NCBI RefSeq assembly: GCF_002878395.1
Contig: NC_061114.1
Coordinates: forward strand, 145,513,931 to 145,577,930
DNA: 64,000 nucleotides
Source: Capsicum annuum
Taxonomy: Eukaryota > Streptophyta > Magnoliopsida > Solanales > Solanaceae
Direction of reading: 5' to 3'
In this document: one piece after another, positions 1-10,941 of the stretch
Position numbering within the stretch: the stretch's first letter is position 1
How the letters are laid out: the number at the start of each line of letters is the position of its first letter
The notes under the pieces: model-generated
What the model was told of the DNA's origin: nothing
The model's database searches: none
The model's input: the letters and a program-made list of their open reading frames with translations, nothing else
Translations under genes and position numbers: made by a program

Positions 1-1
1 T

Positions 2-187
2 CCAGTTGAAATCCTAGACTATAATACTCATAGATTGAGGAACAATAAAGTCCCTCTAGTTAAATTTCTTTGGAAAAATCAGTCCGTCGAGGGAGCTACT
101 TGGGAAGCAGAAGTACTTATGCGTACCAAGTACCCTCACCTTTTCCCTGCCATCTCAGATCAAGCTCAAGGTAATAGTTCTCCTTAA
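2..187 (+). pseudogene. M0: chromodomain-like C-terminus of gypsy polyprotein (cut by window edge)
   Basis: The last 61 codons of a monomer, open from the window edge to the natural stop (TAA 185-187). Residues read LDYNTHRLRNNKVPLVKFLW followed by KNQSVEGATWEAE and KYPHLFP, the group-II chromodomain-like tail seen in Tekay/Del-type polyproteins. In the family this domain is thought to direct integration to heterochromatin. The upstream integrase lies outside the window. No frameshift is visible in this piece, but the monomer is presumably dead like its neighbours. Confidence 0.8.
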
Positions 188-1063
188 GCTTACTTAGTTT
201 CATATTTAGTGTGCATCACTAACTTAGTATACCATGATAATCTTGGTATCAAGTACCACCACATATTCAGTCATGCATTCATGTATCAGATCAGTTATAT
301 AGTTATGCATTAGTCATTCATTCTCATTTTGTGAAAATTTAGTTCTTTAGAACTTTCAGTTATGCATTTATGCATCAGTTACGCAAGCATCAGATATGCA
401 TGTTCAGTATGTTATGTTCAACTTGTCAGTAATGTCCGTCATGAGATCATATTCCTATTATTCATGGTTAGCTCATTGTTTCCCCCCTCAGTTAGTCTCA
501 TTCGAGGACGAATGTTCTCAAGGGGGAGATATGATAATACCTGTACTTTTTCTTAGCTTGAAAATCACCTTAAGGATGTTAAACTTGATTTGAAATAATA
601 ATTCATTATTATACACGGGGTATTTCCATAATTTTCTCATTTTATCACATAGGAAATTGAATTATATTTCCATCAATATATATATTTCCTGCAAATCCGA
701 CACCCGGGCAAAAAGTTTGGTCCTTTTCAGTGAAACAGTGTTTGACCTGAGCCTTCAGCACATCACGGAGATATCTCAAATAGAAATTGTCAATTTCTTG
801 TGTTTCTCTATGATACTGGCGCATCACGCAAAACTTCTAGGTTATTGACAAGGCGGCAACGCGATAGCTTTGCGTCGTGCCACCATGAAATTTTTTATTT
901 GTCAAATTCTAGTAACTTGGCAGATGGTGGCACGTTGCACCAAGGGCCCAATTCAAGAAATTGTACTAAAAATTAAATAATGTGTGCATGGTTAAAATTT
1001 CAATTTTCCACCATTATATAAGCTTCCATAGAAGGGATTTAGCCCTTATTCATTCAAAATATT
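188..1063 (+). repeat. U1: 3' UTR, PPT and truncated LTR before M1
   Basis: Polypurine tract AGGGGGAGAT at 521-530. The LTR edge at 532 reads TGATAATACC, one of the few copies with TG. TATATAAG lies at 1015-1022. The 3' UTR carries the paired ATGCAT block (305-410) and the GTTCTTTAGAAC hairpin-like element near 342-353. No G-box survives (ACACGGGG at 613). Confidence 0.82.
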
Positions 1064-2128
1064 GATGTTTTTCCAAAAACTTGTCATCAGCCTGATTTTG
1101 TTATGGTCATTATAGACAGGATGTCCAAATCAACTCATTTTCTTCTGGTTCATAACTCTTATTCAGTTGAGGATTATTCCAGAGTCAATATTAAGGAGTT
1201 GGTCATATTGAACGGTGTTTCGTTATCTGTTATTTCAGGCAGACGTACCCAATTCACCTCTTATTTTTGGAAAGTATTCCAAAAGGGTCTTGGTACCAAA
1301 ATTCATCTCAGTACTTCCTTTCATCCTCAAATAGAAGGTGAAACAGAAAGGACCATTCAGACAATAGAAGATATACTACGGGCATGTTCAATTAATTTCA
1401 AGGAAAGTTGATATGACCATTTTCCTTTGATTGAGTTTTGATACAATAGTAGCTATCATTCCAGTATTTAGATGGCTCCATTCAAAGCTCTCTATGGTAG
1501 TAGATATAGATCTACGATTGGTTGGTTAGAAGTTAGTGAGGCCTCAGTCATAGGGCCTGACTTGGCATACGATACCTTAGGGAAAGTCCAGTTTATCAGA
1601 GAAAGACTCTGATCTGCTGAGTACTGATAAAAGTCTTATGCATATATTCATAGAAAAGATCTCAAGCTTTAGATTGGTGATCATTTCTACTTAAATATCT
1701 CTCCTATGAAGGGAGTGAAGAGATTCGGCAAAAAGGGAAAACTCAGTCCCCGATATATTAGTCCCTTTAAGATTCTTAGTCATTTTGGCAAGGTACCTTA
1801 TGAGCTCGAATTGCCTTCAAATCTAGCCTCAGTTTATCCAGTCTTTTATGTCTCTTTGCTCAAGAAGTAATGAGGTGACCCATCAAACGTAGTCTCTATT
1901 CAAAGCATCGATGTTCAGAACAACCTCTCTTATGTGGAGATTCCAGTCGAAATCCTAGACTATTATACTCATAGATTGAGGAATAAAAAAGTCTCTCTAG
2001 ATAAATTTATTTGGCAAAATTAGACCGTTGAGGGTGCTACTTCGGATGTAGAAGAACTTATGCGTACCAAGTACCTTTACCTTTTTCCCGCCAACCCAGA
2101 TCAAGCTCAAGGTAATAGTTCTCCTTAA
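1064..2128 (+). pseudogene. M1: broken integrase/chromodomain fragment
   Basis: Starts at the array junction in the frame that leads into the integrase core. The frame is open 1103-1411: the first catalytic Asp is present in IIDRMSK, the second-Asp site reads SGRRTQF (Gly), and the Glu is kept in GETERTIQ. A TGA at 1409-1411 replaces the conserved Trp of the GSW motif. Several CAG/CGA-type codons downstream have become TAG/TGA (for example at the tract before ATGGCTCC near 1470). The GPY/F-like part (KKGKLSPRY near 1730) and the tail remain recognisable to TAA 2126-2128. It shares with M2 the unusual VHNS and RRT variants, so the two are local duplicates. Confidence 0.85.
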
Positions 2129-3002
2129 GCTTACTCAGTTTCATAATTAGTGTGGATCAATAACTTAGAATACCATGATAATCTTGGAATAAAGTACCAC
2201 CGCATATTCAGTCATGCATCCATGTATCAGATTATTTATATAGTTATGCGTCATACATGCACTCTTATTATGAAAAAAATTAGTTCTTAAGAACTTTCAG
2301 TTATGCATTTATGAATCAGTTACACAAGCCTCAGATATGCATGTTCAGTATGTTATGGTCAGCTTATCAGTCATGTCCTTCATGAAATCATGTTTCAGTT
2401 ATTCATGTTCAGCTCATTATTCCCCTCTCAGTCAGTCTCATTCGAGGATGAATATTCTCATGGGGGAGATATTGTAATACCTGTGTTTTTTCTTAGCTTA
2501 CAAATCATCTTAAGGATGTTAGATCTTGCTTTGAACTAATAATTCATTATTATACACGTGGTATTTCTATAATTTTCTCATGATATCACATGGGAAATTG
2601 AATAAGCATTCCATCAATTATATTTCACCCAAATCTGATACCTGGGTGAAGAGTTAGTCCTTTTTAGTGAGACAGTGTTTGACCTAAGCCTTCAGCGTGA
2701 TACAGAGATAGCTCAAATGGAAATTGTTAATTTCCAGTGTTGCTCTGCGATAATGGCACATCGCTCAAAACTTCTATGTAGTGGACAAGGTGGCAACGCG
2801 ATAGCTCCGCGTCACGCCACCATGAAATTTCTCATTCGTCAAATTCTAACAACTTGACACGATGGTGGCACGTCGCACCAAGGGCCCAATTTGGGAAATT
2901 TTACTAAACATTAAATTACTTGTAAAGGGTTAAAAGGGTCAATTTACCCCCGCTATGTAAGCTTCAAAACAAGAGATTTAGCCCTTATTCATCCAAAATA
3001 TT
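2129..3002 (+). repeat. U2: 3' UTR, PPT and truncated LTR before M2
   Basis: Polypurine tract TGGGGGAGAT 2461-2470. The LTR edge TGTAATACCTG at 2473 has canonical TG. The promoter motif has decayed to TATGTAAG (near 2954). The U3 still encodes an open + strand stretch (2675-2857), discussed under findings. Confidence 0.82.
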
Positions 3003-4066
3003 GATGTTTTTCCTCGAACTCATCATCAGCATGATTTAGTTTGGGTCATTGTAGACAAGATGTTCAAATCAACTCATTTTCTTCAAGTTCATAACTCTTG
3101 TTTAGTCGAGGATTATGCCAGACTCAATATAAAGAGTTGGTCATATTGCACGGTGTTTCCTTATCTATTATCTCAGCTAGACGTACCCGATTCACCTCTC
3201 ATTTTTCAAAAAGATTCCAAAAGGGTCTTGCTACCCAAATTCTTCTCAGTACTGCCTTTAATCCTCAAACTAATGGTCGACCAGAAAGGACCATTCATAC
3301 ATTAAAAGATATGCTAAGGGCATGTTCAAGTGATTTCAAGGGAAGTTGGGATGACCACTTGCCTATGATTGACTTTGCATCAAACAACAACTATCATTCC
3401 AGTGTTCAGATGGCTCCATTTGAAACTCTCTATGGTAGGAGACATAGATCTCTGATTAGTTGGTTTGAAGTTAGTGAGGACTCTATCATAGGGCCTGACT
3501 TGGTATTCGATGCATTAAGGAAAATCCAGTTGTTCAGATACAGACTCTGAGTTGTTAAACGCCGATAGAATTCTTATTCAGATTTTCGTAGAAAAGATCT
3601 CGAGTTTTAGATTGGTGATAATATCTGCTTAAATATCTCTCCTATGAAGGGAGTGAAGAGATTCGGCAAGAAGGAAAAACTCAGTCCCCGATATATTGGT
3701 CCCTTCAAGATTCTCAATCATTTCGGCAAGGTAGATTATGAGCTCGAATTGCCTTCAAATCAAGCCTCAGTTCATCCAGTCTTTCATGTCTCTTTGCTCA
3801 AGAAGTTCTTAGGTGACCCATCAGTGATAGTCCCTATTCAGAGAGTCGATGTTCAGAATAACCTCTCTTATGTAAAGATCCCAGTCGAAAGCCTAGACTA
3901 TCATCCTCATAGATTTAGGAACTAAGAAGTCCCTCTAGTTAAATGTCTTTGGCAAAATCAGTCCATCAAGGGAGCTACTTAGGAAGCAGAAGCAGTTATG
4001 TGTACCAAGTACCCTCACCTCTTCCCCGCGAACTCAGATCAAGCTCAAGGTTATAGTTCTGCTTAA
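3003..4066 (+). pseudogene. M2: broken integrase/chromodomain fragment
   Basis: In frame from the junction through VDKMFKSTHFL. A 1-nt deletion near 3133 (AAGAGTTGG where others read AAGGAGTTGG) shifts the frame. The shifted frame is open 3098-3550 and covers SARRTRF (Ala at the second catalytic site), PERTIH with its Glu, and FETLYGRR. TGA 3548-3550 ends it. The GPY/F-like part is open 3644-3925 ([13 protein letters not shown]) and stops where AACAAA became AACTAA. The Trp codon before EAE is TAG (near 3980). Confidence 0.85.
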
Positions 4067-4921
4067 GCTTACACAGTTTCATAATTAGTGTGCATCACTA
4101 ACTTAGTATACCATAATAATCTCGGTATCAAGTACCACCACATATTCAGTAATGCATTCATGTATCAGATCAGTTATATAGTTATGCATTAGACATGCAT
4201 TCTCATTATGTGAAAACTTAGTTCTTCAGATCTTTCAGTTATGCATTTATGAATCAGTTACGCAAGCATTAGATATGCATGTTCAGTATGTTATGTTCAT
4301 CTTTTCAGTAATGTCCGTCATGTGATCATGTTCCAGTTATTCCAATTTAGCTCATTGTTTCCCCTATAAGTTAGTCTCATTCGAGGACGAATGTTCTCAA
4401 GGGGGAGATATCGTAATCTCGTGCTTTTTCCTATCTTGAAAATCATCTAAACAATTTTAGAAATTTCATTGAAATAAGAATTCACTATAATACTCGTGGA
4501 ATTTCCAAAATTTTCTTATTCTATCATATGGAAAATTGAATATGCTTTCCATCGATATATATTTTACCTAAATTCGACACCCAGGCGAAGAGTTAGATCC
4601 TTTTTAGTGAGGCCATGTCTGACCTCAGCCTTCAGCGTGTCGTGGAGATAGTTCAAATGGCAATGGTCAATTTCCAGTGTTGCTCCATGATACTGGCATT
4701 GCAGAAAACTTTCAGGTCGTAGACAAGGTGGCAACATGGTAGCTCAGCGTCACGCCATCGTGAAATATCTTATTTATCAATTTCCAGTGACTTAGTGTGA
4801 AAAGGGCCTAATTTGGAAAATTTTATAAAAAAATAAATTTTCTGTCCAGGGTTAAAATGGTCAATTTCCCCCTATATAAGCTACCAATCCTAGGATTTAA
4901 CCCTTATTTATCAAAAATATT
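4067..4921 (+). repeat. U3: 3' UTR, PPT and truncated LTR before M3
   Basis: Polypurine tract AAGGGGGAGATA 4399-4410, LTR edge CGTAATCTCG at 4412, TATATAAG 4873-4880. About 25 bp next to the conserved CTTGGCGCGAAAGGG region is lost (reads CTTAGTGTGAAAAGGG near 4791). Confidence 0.82.
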
Positions 4922-5987
4922 GAAGTTTTGCCTCAAATGTGTCGTCAACATGATTTAGTTTGTGTCATTGTAGACAGGATGACCAAATTTTCTCATTTCC
5001 TTTCGGTTTATACCTCTTATTCAGTTGAGGATTATGTCAGACTCTACATCAAGAAGTTGGTTAGATTTCACGGTGGTCCCTTATCTATTTTCTCTAACAG
5101 AACTACCCGATTTACCTTTCATTTCTAGAAAGCATTCCAAAAAGGTCTTGCCATTCAAATTCATCTTAGTACAACCTTTTATCTTCAGACAGATGATAAA
5201 GCAAAAAGGACCATTTAGACGTTAGAAAATATGGTAAGGGATGTGTGCAATTTATTTTAAGGGAAGTTGGGATGACCACTTCCCTTTGATTGAGTCTGCA
5301 TACAACAACAACTATCATTCCAGTATTTAGATGGCTCCATATGAAACCCTCTATGGTAGGAGATGTAGATCTCTAATTGGTTGGTTTGAAGTTAGAGAGG
5401 CCTCAGTCGTAGGGCCTGACTTGGTATTCGACGCCTTAAGGAAAGTCCATTTAATCAGAGTTAAACTTTGGGCTGCTGAGAGATTATACAATTCTTATGC
5501 AGATGTTCATAGAAAAGATCTCAAGTTCAAGATTGGTGATCATGTCTACCTCAATATCTCTCCTATGAAGGTAGTGAATAGATTCAGCAAGAAGGGAAAA
5601 CTTAGTCCCCAATATATTGGTCTCTTCAAAATTCTCATTCGTTTCATCAAGGTAGCTTATAAGCTCGAATTGCCTTCAGATCTACCCTTTGTTCATCCAG
5701 TCTTTCATGTCTCTTTGCTCAATAAGTGCATAGGTAACCCCTTAGTTGTAGTCCCTATTCAGAGCATCGATGTTCATATTACACTCTTTAATAACGAGAC
5801 TCCTGTTAAAATCCTGGACTATCATACTCATATATTTATGAACAAAGAAGTCCCTCTAGTAAACGTTCTTTGGAAAAATCAGCCCGTCGGGGGAGCTTCT
5901 TGGGAAGCAGAAGTAGATATGCGTACCAAGTACCCTCAGCTTTTCCCTACCAACTCAGATGAATCTCAAGGTAATAATTCTCCTTAA
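4922..5987 (+). pseudogene. M3: integrase/chromodomain fragment with 218-codon open 3' part
   Basis: Open 4928-5128 from the junction (VDRMTKFSHF, then SNRTTRF with Asn at the second catalytic position), ending at TAG where Trp is conserved. After a frameshift near 5240, the frame is open 5331-5987: FETLYGRR-type segment, IGWFEV, KKGKLSPQYIGLFKIL, and the chromodomain-like tail to the natural stop. This is the longest surviving open frame in the array. It has no obvious promoter, and its start is an internal Met, so it is better read as slow decay than as a gene. Confidence 0.85.
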
Positions 5988-6670
5988 GTTTAATCAGTTT
6001 CATGATTAGTGTGCATCACTAACTTAGTATACCATGATAATCTTGGTATCAAGTACCACCGCATATTCAGTCATGGATTCATGTATCAGATCAGTTATAT
6101 AGTTATGCATCAGACATGCATTCTCAGTGTGAGAAAACTTAGTTCTTTTGAACTTTCAGTTATACATTTATAAATCAATAATGCATGCATAAGATATGCA
6201 TGTTCAGTATGTTATGTTCATCTTTTCAGTCCCGTCCGTCATGAGATCATGCTCCAGTTATTCATGTTCAGCTCATTATTTTTCTACCCAGTCGGTCTCA
6301 TTTGAGGACGAATGTTCTTAAGGGGGAGATATCGTAATACCCGTGCTTTTTCTAAACTTGAAAATCATCGCAAGGATGTTAGAACTTTCTTTGACATAAG
6401 AATTCATTCTTATACATGTGTTATTTCCATAATATTCCCATCCTATCGCGTGGGAAATTTAATAAGTTTTCCATCGATAAATAACTTTCCCTAATCCGAC
6501 ACCTGAGCAAAGAGTAAGGTCCCTTTTAGTGAGACAGTGTCTGAACTGATTTTTCAGCGAGTCGCGGAGATAGCTTAAATGGCAATAGTCAATTTCCAGT
6601 GTTGCTATGCGATATTGGCACTTCGCGCCAAACTTCTAAGTCGTAGACAAAGTGAAAATGTGATAGGTCC
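5988..6670 (+). repeat. U4: 3' UTR, PPT and LTR part, interrupted by element A
   Basis: Polypurine tract AGGGGGAGAT 6321-6330, LTR edge CGTAATACCCG at 6333. The LTR is cut at GTGATAGGTCC (6670), where element A begins. About 190 bp of the LTR, including the TATA region, is missing: the array resumes at 12208 with TTATTTAACCCTTATTC. Confidence 0.82.
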
Positions 6671-7633
6671 TAATAACGCTTAACTTACACCTCAAATAAG
6701 TGCAAGGCGGTCGTCGTCTACATATTTACCCATCTTCGGAGTCGGGGTCGAATCCACAGGGAACAATGTGAGTGGCGATTAACTTTGTTCGAAACTTTAG
6801 CCACAATTTAAATTCAAATAAATAATAAGAAAAGACACAATATGGTTTTTTATCAATCAAACAAATTTTAACGTTTCAACTTATTTTAGAACTCAAAACT
6901 TAGATTTCAATATTTCTAATCAATGATATAGAGAAACTAGGGTGGTGATCACTATGACTATTAATATCTATTGAATAATAACTATTCATGATTTTTGTGA
7001 TAGGTGGGAACAACAGATTATCCCTGCCGATGATACTATCTGACTTATCTCTGGACCTCACCAGACAATTTATTATCTAATTCTCTCAAACTTAGATAAC
7101 TTATCTATTTCCAACCATATGTTATCTCAGGTAGATTGATCCAGTTACGGTATCAATCATTAAATAGAAGGTTGGTAGCTTCTGAGTCCCTGTTGATAAT
7201 ACACGACCTCTAGTCTATTTCTCCATTAGATGCAAATATAACCTAAGGCATAACCTAATGTTTGCAACCAATAGGTTCAAGTTAAAACAACAGAATTTCA
7301 TGATGTTCCCACAATCACTCAAACCCTAATCCAAATATTAAATCAGTGAAATAATAATCATAGATCCCACAACCCTAGTTGTAGGTTTTTAGTTGCTCAT
7401 AAGATAGAAAGAGATAACAAAGATTCAATTCATAACTTAAAGCAAGTGAACTTACAAAAGATGAAATTCGAAGTTTTTTCTCCTTTAACTACAATATGAA
7501 TTTCCAAGAACTAAATCAAAGGATGGAAAATTGAATTTCTAAGTCAAGAGACTAAAGAAAAGTAGAGTCGTCTTTGGAATAAGTTCCAGACGTTCCTAGA
7601 CATCCAAGATGCCCCATGAAACCCTAAAAGTTG

Positions 7634-7642
7634 CTATTTATA
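7634..7642 (-). promoter_or_regulatory. TATA box of element A LTR
   Basis: TATAAATAG on the minus strand, upstream (in sense) of TTTTAGGGTTTCATGGGGC. The other LTR has the same box at 11903-11911. This is the expected promoter position for this element's transcript. Confidence 0.5.
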
Positions 7643-7706
7643 CCTGTACTTTAAGAAAAAATTTGAAATAAAAATTTCAGAATTTTTACTTTTTGTGATG
7701 CCATTT

Positions 7707-7935
7707 GTGATAGGCTATCACAAACCTGACGTCCTCCATGATAGTCTATCACAACCTGACGCCCTCCGTGATAGCCTATCATAAATCTAATGACCATTGT
7801 GATAGCCTATCACAACCTGATGACCTCTGTGATAGCCTATCCCAAACCTGATGGCTTATCACAACATGTTATGAGAAAATATTAAATTTTCTTGTTCTCT
7901 GCCTAAACCTGATGACCTCCGTGATAGCCTATCAC
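7707..7935. repeat. 30-31 bp palindromic minisatellite in element A LTR
   Basis: GTGATAGGCTATCAC-type palindromes (7-bp arms around one base) begin at 7707, 7738, 7768, 7799 and 7829, separated by AAACCTGACGCCCTCC-like spacers, with a further copy at 7921-7935. The same cluster recurs at 11976-12201. Confidence 0.85.
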
Positions 7936-8177
7936 AAAACTGATAGCTTATCACGACATGTCATCAGGAAATCTTCAGAAACTTTTCAAAACTAAATTTC
8001 TTGCATCTTTTCACCAAAAATCATCCTTCTTGATGTAGATTTCATGTATTTCCATGCATCTTGATTTTCGTACAAAATCATAAGAAATATCATCAAAAAA
8101 CACTAGTAGTTACTTAAGAACTTACAATTATATCGAGTTAAAAAGTCTTAAATGTGCTATGAAAATCTAGCACATCA

Positions 8178-8190
8178 ACACCCTAAACTT
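8178..8190 (-). other. Element A polypurine tract
   Basis: Minus strand AAGTTTAGGGTGT immediately before the sense LTR start TGATGTGC. It is a decayed form of the AAGTTTGGGGGTG tract usual in this group (from memory). It primes plus-strand DNA synthesis in the family. Confidence 0.65.
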
Positions 8191-9896
8191 AAAACAATTT
8201 CATATCCTCAAGCAACTACATAACACCATATTACGATGATTAACCAAGAGACACATAAGATACCTAAGACAGTTGATTATCAAGTTTAGCTCAAAACACA
8301 TTGCCTTCTCTATTTTCAATCACCTTAAACCCAATTATGTATATCAATGAAGATCAATAATGTGACCCAAAGGATTCGAGATATGGCATCAATTCAGCAA
8401 CAATAACCATGTATGTACCAATATTACACTATCCAACTCAGTTAACAGCTAGCAATGCATCCGATGTACCCTTATAATAAAGAAGTCCCTTCTCACTCAT
8501 ATATGAACTCAAGCATGTCATTGAGGGGACGATCTAGAGACACTCACTCTCAAAATGAAATTCCAATCAATGCATGTCAAATACCTATGCTTGCCCTTAT
8601 TTTCATTACCAAAGTGTCCAGACAGGTAAGTTAGGATCACTATAGGTCTTTTCTTCGGTTTGTAATGTAGGCTAAGGGCTGGTATGATATTCAATGGCAT
8701 TTAGAGTGACTAAGCCTCCTTGGCACTACCTTAAATTTTGGGGTTCACTCATTAACCTTTTTGTTCTTTTTCTCCTATTCTTGATGAACCATTATTCAGG
8801 ATGGATGTGGCTTTTCTTATTCATTTTTTTCACATCTATTCTTTTCTTATTCTTTTTCCAAAGCACTCTACTTTTTATTCATTTTTTTCTTTTATTCTAC
8901 TATTCGTCGTACTCATTTTACATCATGCACGCCTATGATATCCACCCTCAACTTAGGTTGTTTTCCTAAGACAAGGTGTATAGTGTCCAAGGAGGACGAG
9001 GGCCAAAATATGTTCATTATGATATAAATGGGAAGGTGATAGGTCTCATAGAAATAAATGGTCAATTCAGGCTCAAAATAGGGATCAAGATATATCATGC
9101 ATAACAGGAAAGGTCATTTAGTCTAAAAGTGGACTAACATCAACAACGTCCTGTAATCGGGAAAGTTCTGGATTTACCAGACAAAGGGAACTAAGTAGTA
9201 TCTCACACACACATGGTACAAAGGTGCATCACAAGATACTACCTATCCGGTTCGTACAATTATTTAGCAGTTGCTATCATGTCACTAGTATTAATGCCAT
9301 AACAAGATGCACAGTGGTCACACATAAATGTATGTCACAAAGTTATAAAACTGACCAATGGGGAGGTGTTTATCAGTCTCAAAAATCATCAAAAATATGT
9401 CAACTATCCTAGATACTTATTTTTCTCCCAATTCACCACAACACATCACAAAACAAAAAAAATACGCCTAAATATGTCGGCTCTACTAGGAACAAGACTT
9501 CGGGGAAAAGAGGCACATAAACAAAAACCCCAGGAGGACATCAACACCCACAAGTAGCCCCACCCTCAACTTAATATCATGCACTATTCCCAACGCGTCA
9601 AATCAAAACAAAAGAGTTAGAAATGTACCTGTGGCACCATGGGTGCAAAGATCTGATGTCAATCATTTAATAATAATACAAACAACAAAATACCTTAGGT
9701 TGCCTCCTAAGAAGTGCCTAGTTTAACATTGTGGCACGACCTAACTCAGATTTTTTCTCCACCTTGAGGATATGAATTTCACCCCCAACTTAGAGTCCAT
9801 CTTCTTGCCTCACTTATAAGGAGGTGGTACAAAGATTAATAAGCTGAGTAATGAATGATGCATGGTAAACAACTCAACCATAAAGTGAGGTGTGTT
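8191..9896 (-). other. Element A internal region without recognisable genes
   Basis: No protein domain recognised on either strand. It holds a T-rich stretch (about 8751-8930), a CACCCTCAACTTA-like motif recurring near 8943, 9561 and 9781 (polypurine-like on the minus strand), and sequence with many stops. The position (between ORF remnant and 3' LTR) is where a complete element would carry pol, which appears deleted or never present. Confidence 0.6.
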
Positions 9897-10790
9897 TTAA
9901 TATTGTTTATAAAGTGTAAAATAAAGAATATAGGATTCTTGTTCCTCATGTTCACAGTTTTCCACTAGTTTAGATGATTCCACAGACAAGATATCATCTA
10001 AACATAATGTGGAAAAATGCTTCTAGTGTGGCCCAACAAATCCTATGTCAAAATTTACACTATCCTCTACATACTCACTTTTATTCATCTTCTCAACATT
10101 GTCTCTTTGAATTGGGCTAGAGTCTTCATAAGAGATTGGTTGGGCTACTTCTTTTTCCTCTAGCACTATTCCCTGAATCTTGTCATCATCCCTCATAGTT
10201 GGTTTGGTTGGTTGGGAAATCTCCAAGGGTTGATCAACATTAAGCTAATCATTAGTATAGGAATATTTCTCTTCATCGTCACACTCTTCCATTATTTTAA
10301 ATGATTTCACAAACAAGATATCATCTAAACATAATGTAGAAAAGTGTTTTGGATGATTGACCTCGATATCTATCTCTTCTATCCTTTCTCTTCCCTCATT
10401 AAATGCCCTAATGTCTTGACGTATGTCACATATGGTATCATTCATTCTATCTATATGATCCAACATTAGTTAAAGCATAACTTCAATGTCACTCTTTCCA
10501 GTGCTTCGGTCTTTCTTTTCTTGACCATAAGACCTGTCATACCCATAAGAAGAACTAGAACCTGGGTTAGCGCAATAGGGGGAAGGGGCATTTAGGCAAT
10601 CACTCCAATGTCCATCTTGACCGCCACAGAAAGAACAATTATACTCCAAGTAGGCTGAAGATGGTGCACACCTATCTCTCCAAGGATAATATTTACAATC
10701 TTGCCAAAAGTGAGGTCCATCAAAATATGAACATGGATCATCAAGAAATGATTTCCAACCACTAAACTCATGTTCATTCCAAGATGCCAT
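9897..10790 (-). pseudogene. Element A broken gag-like ORF with zinc-knuckle-like motif
   Basis: One minus-strand frame from ATG 10790 to TAA 9897-9899 (298 codons) interrupted by three stops (TAA 10470-10472, TAG 10245-10247, TAG 10023-10025). Residues 1-106 begin MASWNEHEFSGWKSFL and contain C52-x2-C55-x5-H61-x3-C65, close to but not the standard C-x2-C-x4-H-x4-C retroviral knuckle. The following part is acidic (EECDDEEKY). A ~60 bp segment encoding KHFSTLCLDDIL is duplicated (9961-10023 and 10288-10349), the second copy lying past the third stop. The ORF starts ~130 bp after the primer site, where gag is expected. I do not recognise a named family. Confidence 0.6.
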
Positions 10791-10918
10791 AGTAATTAGA
10801 AAATTAGAATAAATATCTACCTAACACAAGAAATAATAGAAAACTAAAAACAAATATTTACAAGTTTGAATTCAAGCAAAAAGGATAAAATTCCAAATCA
10901 ACTCAATACATCAAATTG

Positions 10919-10937
10919 TTCCCCAACAACGGCGCCA
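10919..10937 (-). other. Element A primer binding site (tRNA-Asp type)
   Basis: Minus strand TGGCGCCGTTGTTGGGGAA, four bases inside the LTR end TGATAACG (10942). It complements the 3' end of plant tRNA-Asp with about two mismatches. This is the minus-strand primer site and fixes the element's orientation. Confidence 0.85.
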
Positions 10938-10941
10938 TTTT

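Larger units (their letters stand above)
6671..8177 (-). repeat. Element A 3' LTR (complete copy)
   Basis: 1507 bp. The left end TAATAACGC matches TGATAACGT at 10942, and the right end ...CTAGCACATCA gives TGATGTGCTAG in sense. Near the sense 5' end is a hairpin (GTGCTA...TAGCAC). The sense TATA box TATAAATAG lies at 7634-7642. A 30-31 bp palindromic minisatellite occupies 7707-7843. By eye it is roughly 90% identical to the right LTR, so the insertion is not recent. Confidence 0.85.

Noticed and set aside
8694..8969. A + strand frame rich in Leu/Phe that looks like a multi-pass membrane protein
   Set aside because: It lies in a T-rich tract of element A's internal region, antisense to the element, and its hydrophobicity follows from TTT/TTC/CTT codons. 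No family resemblance.
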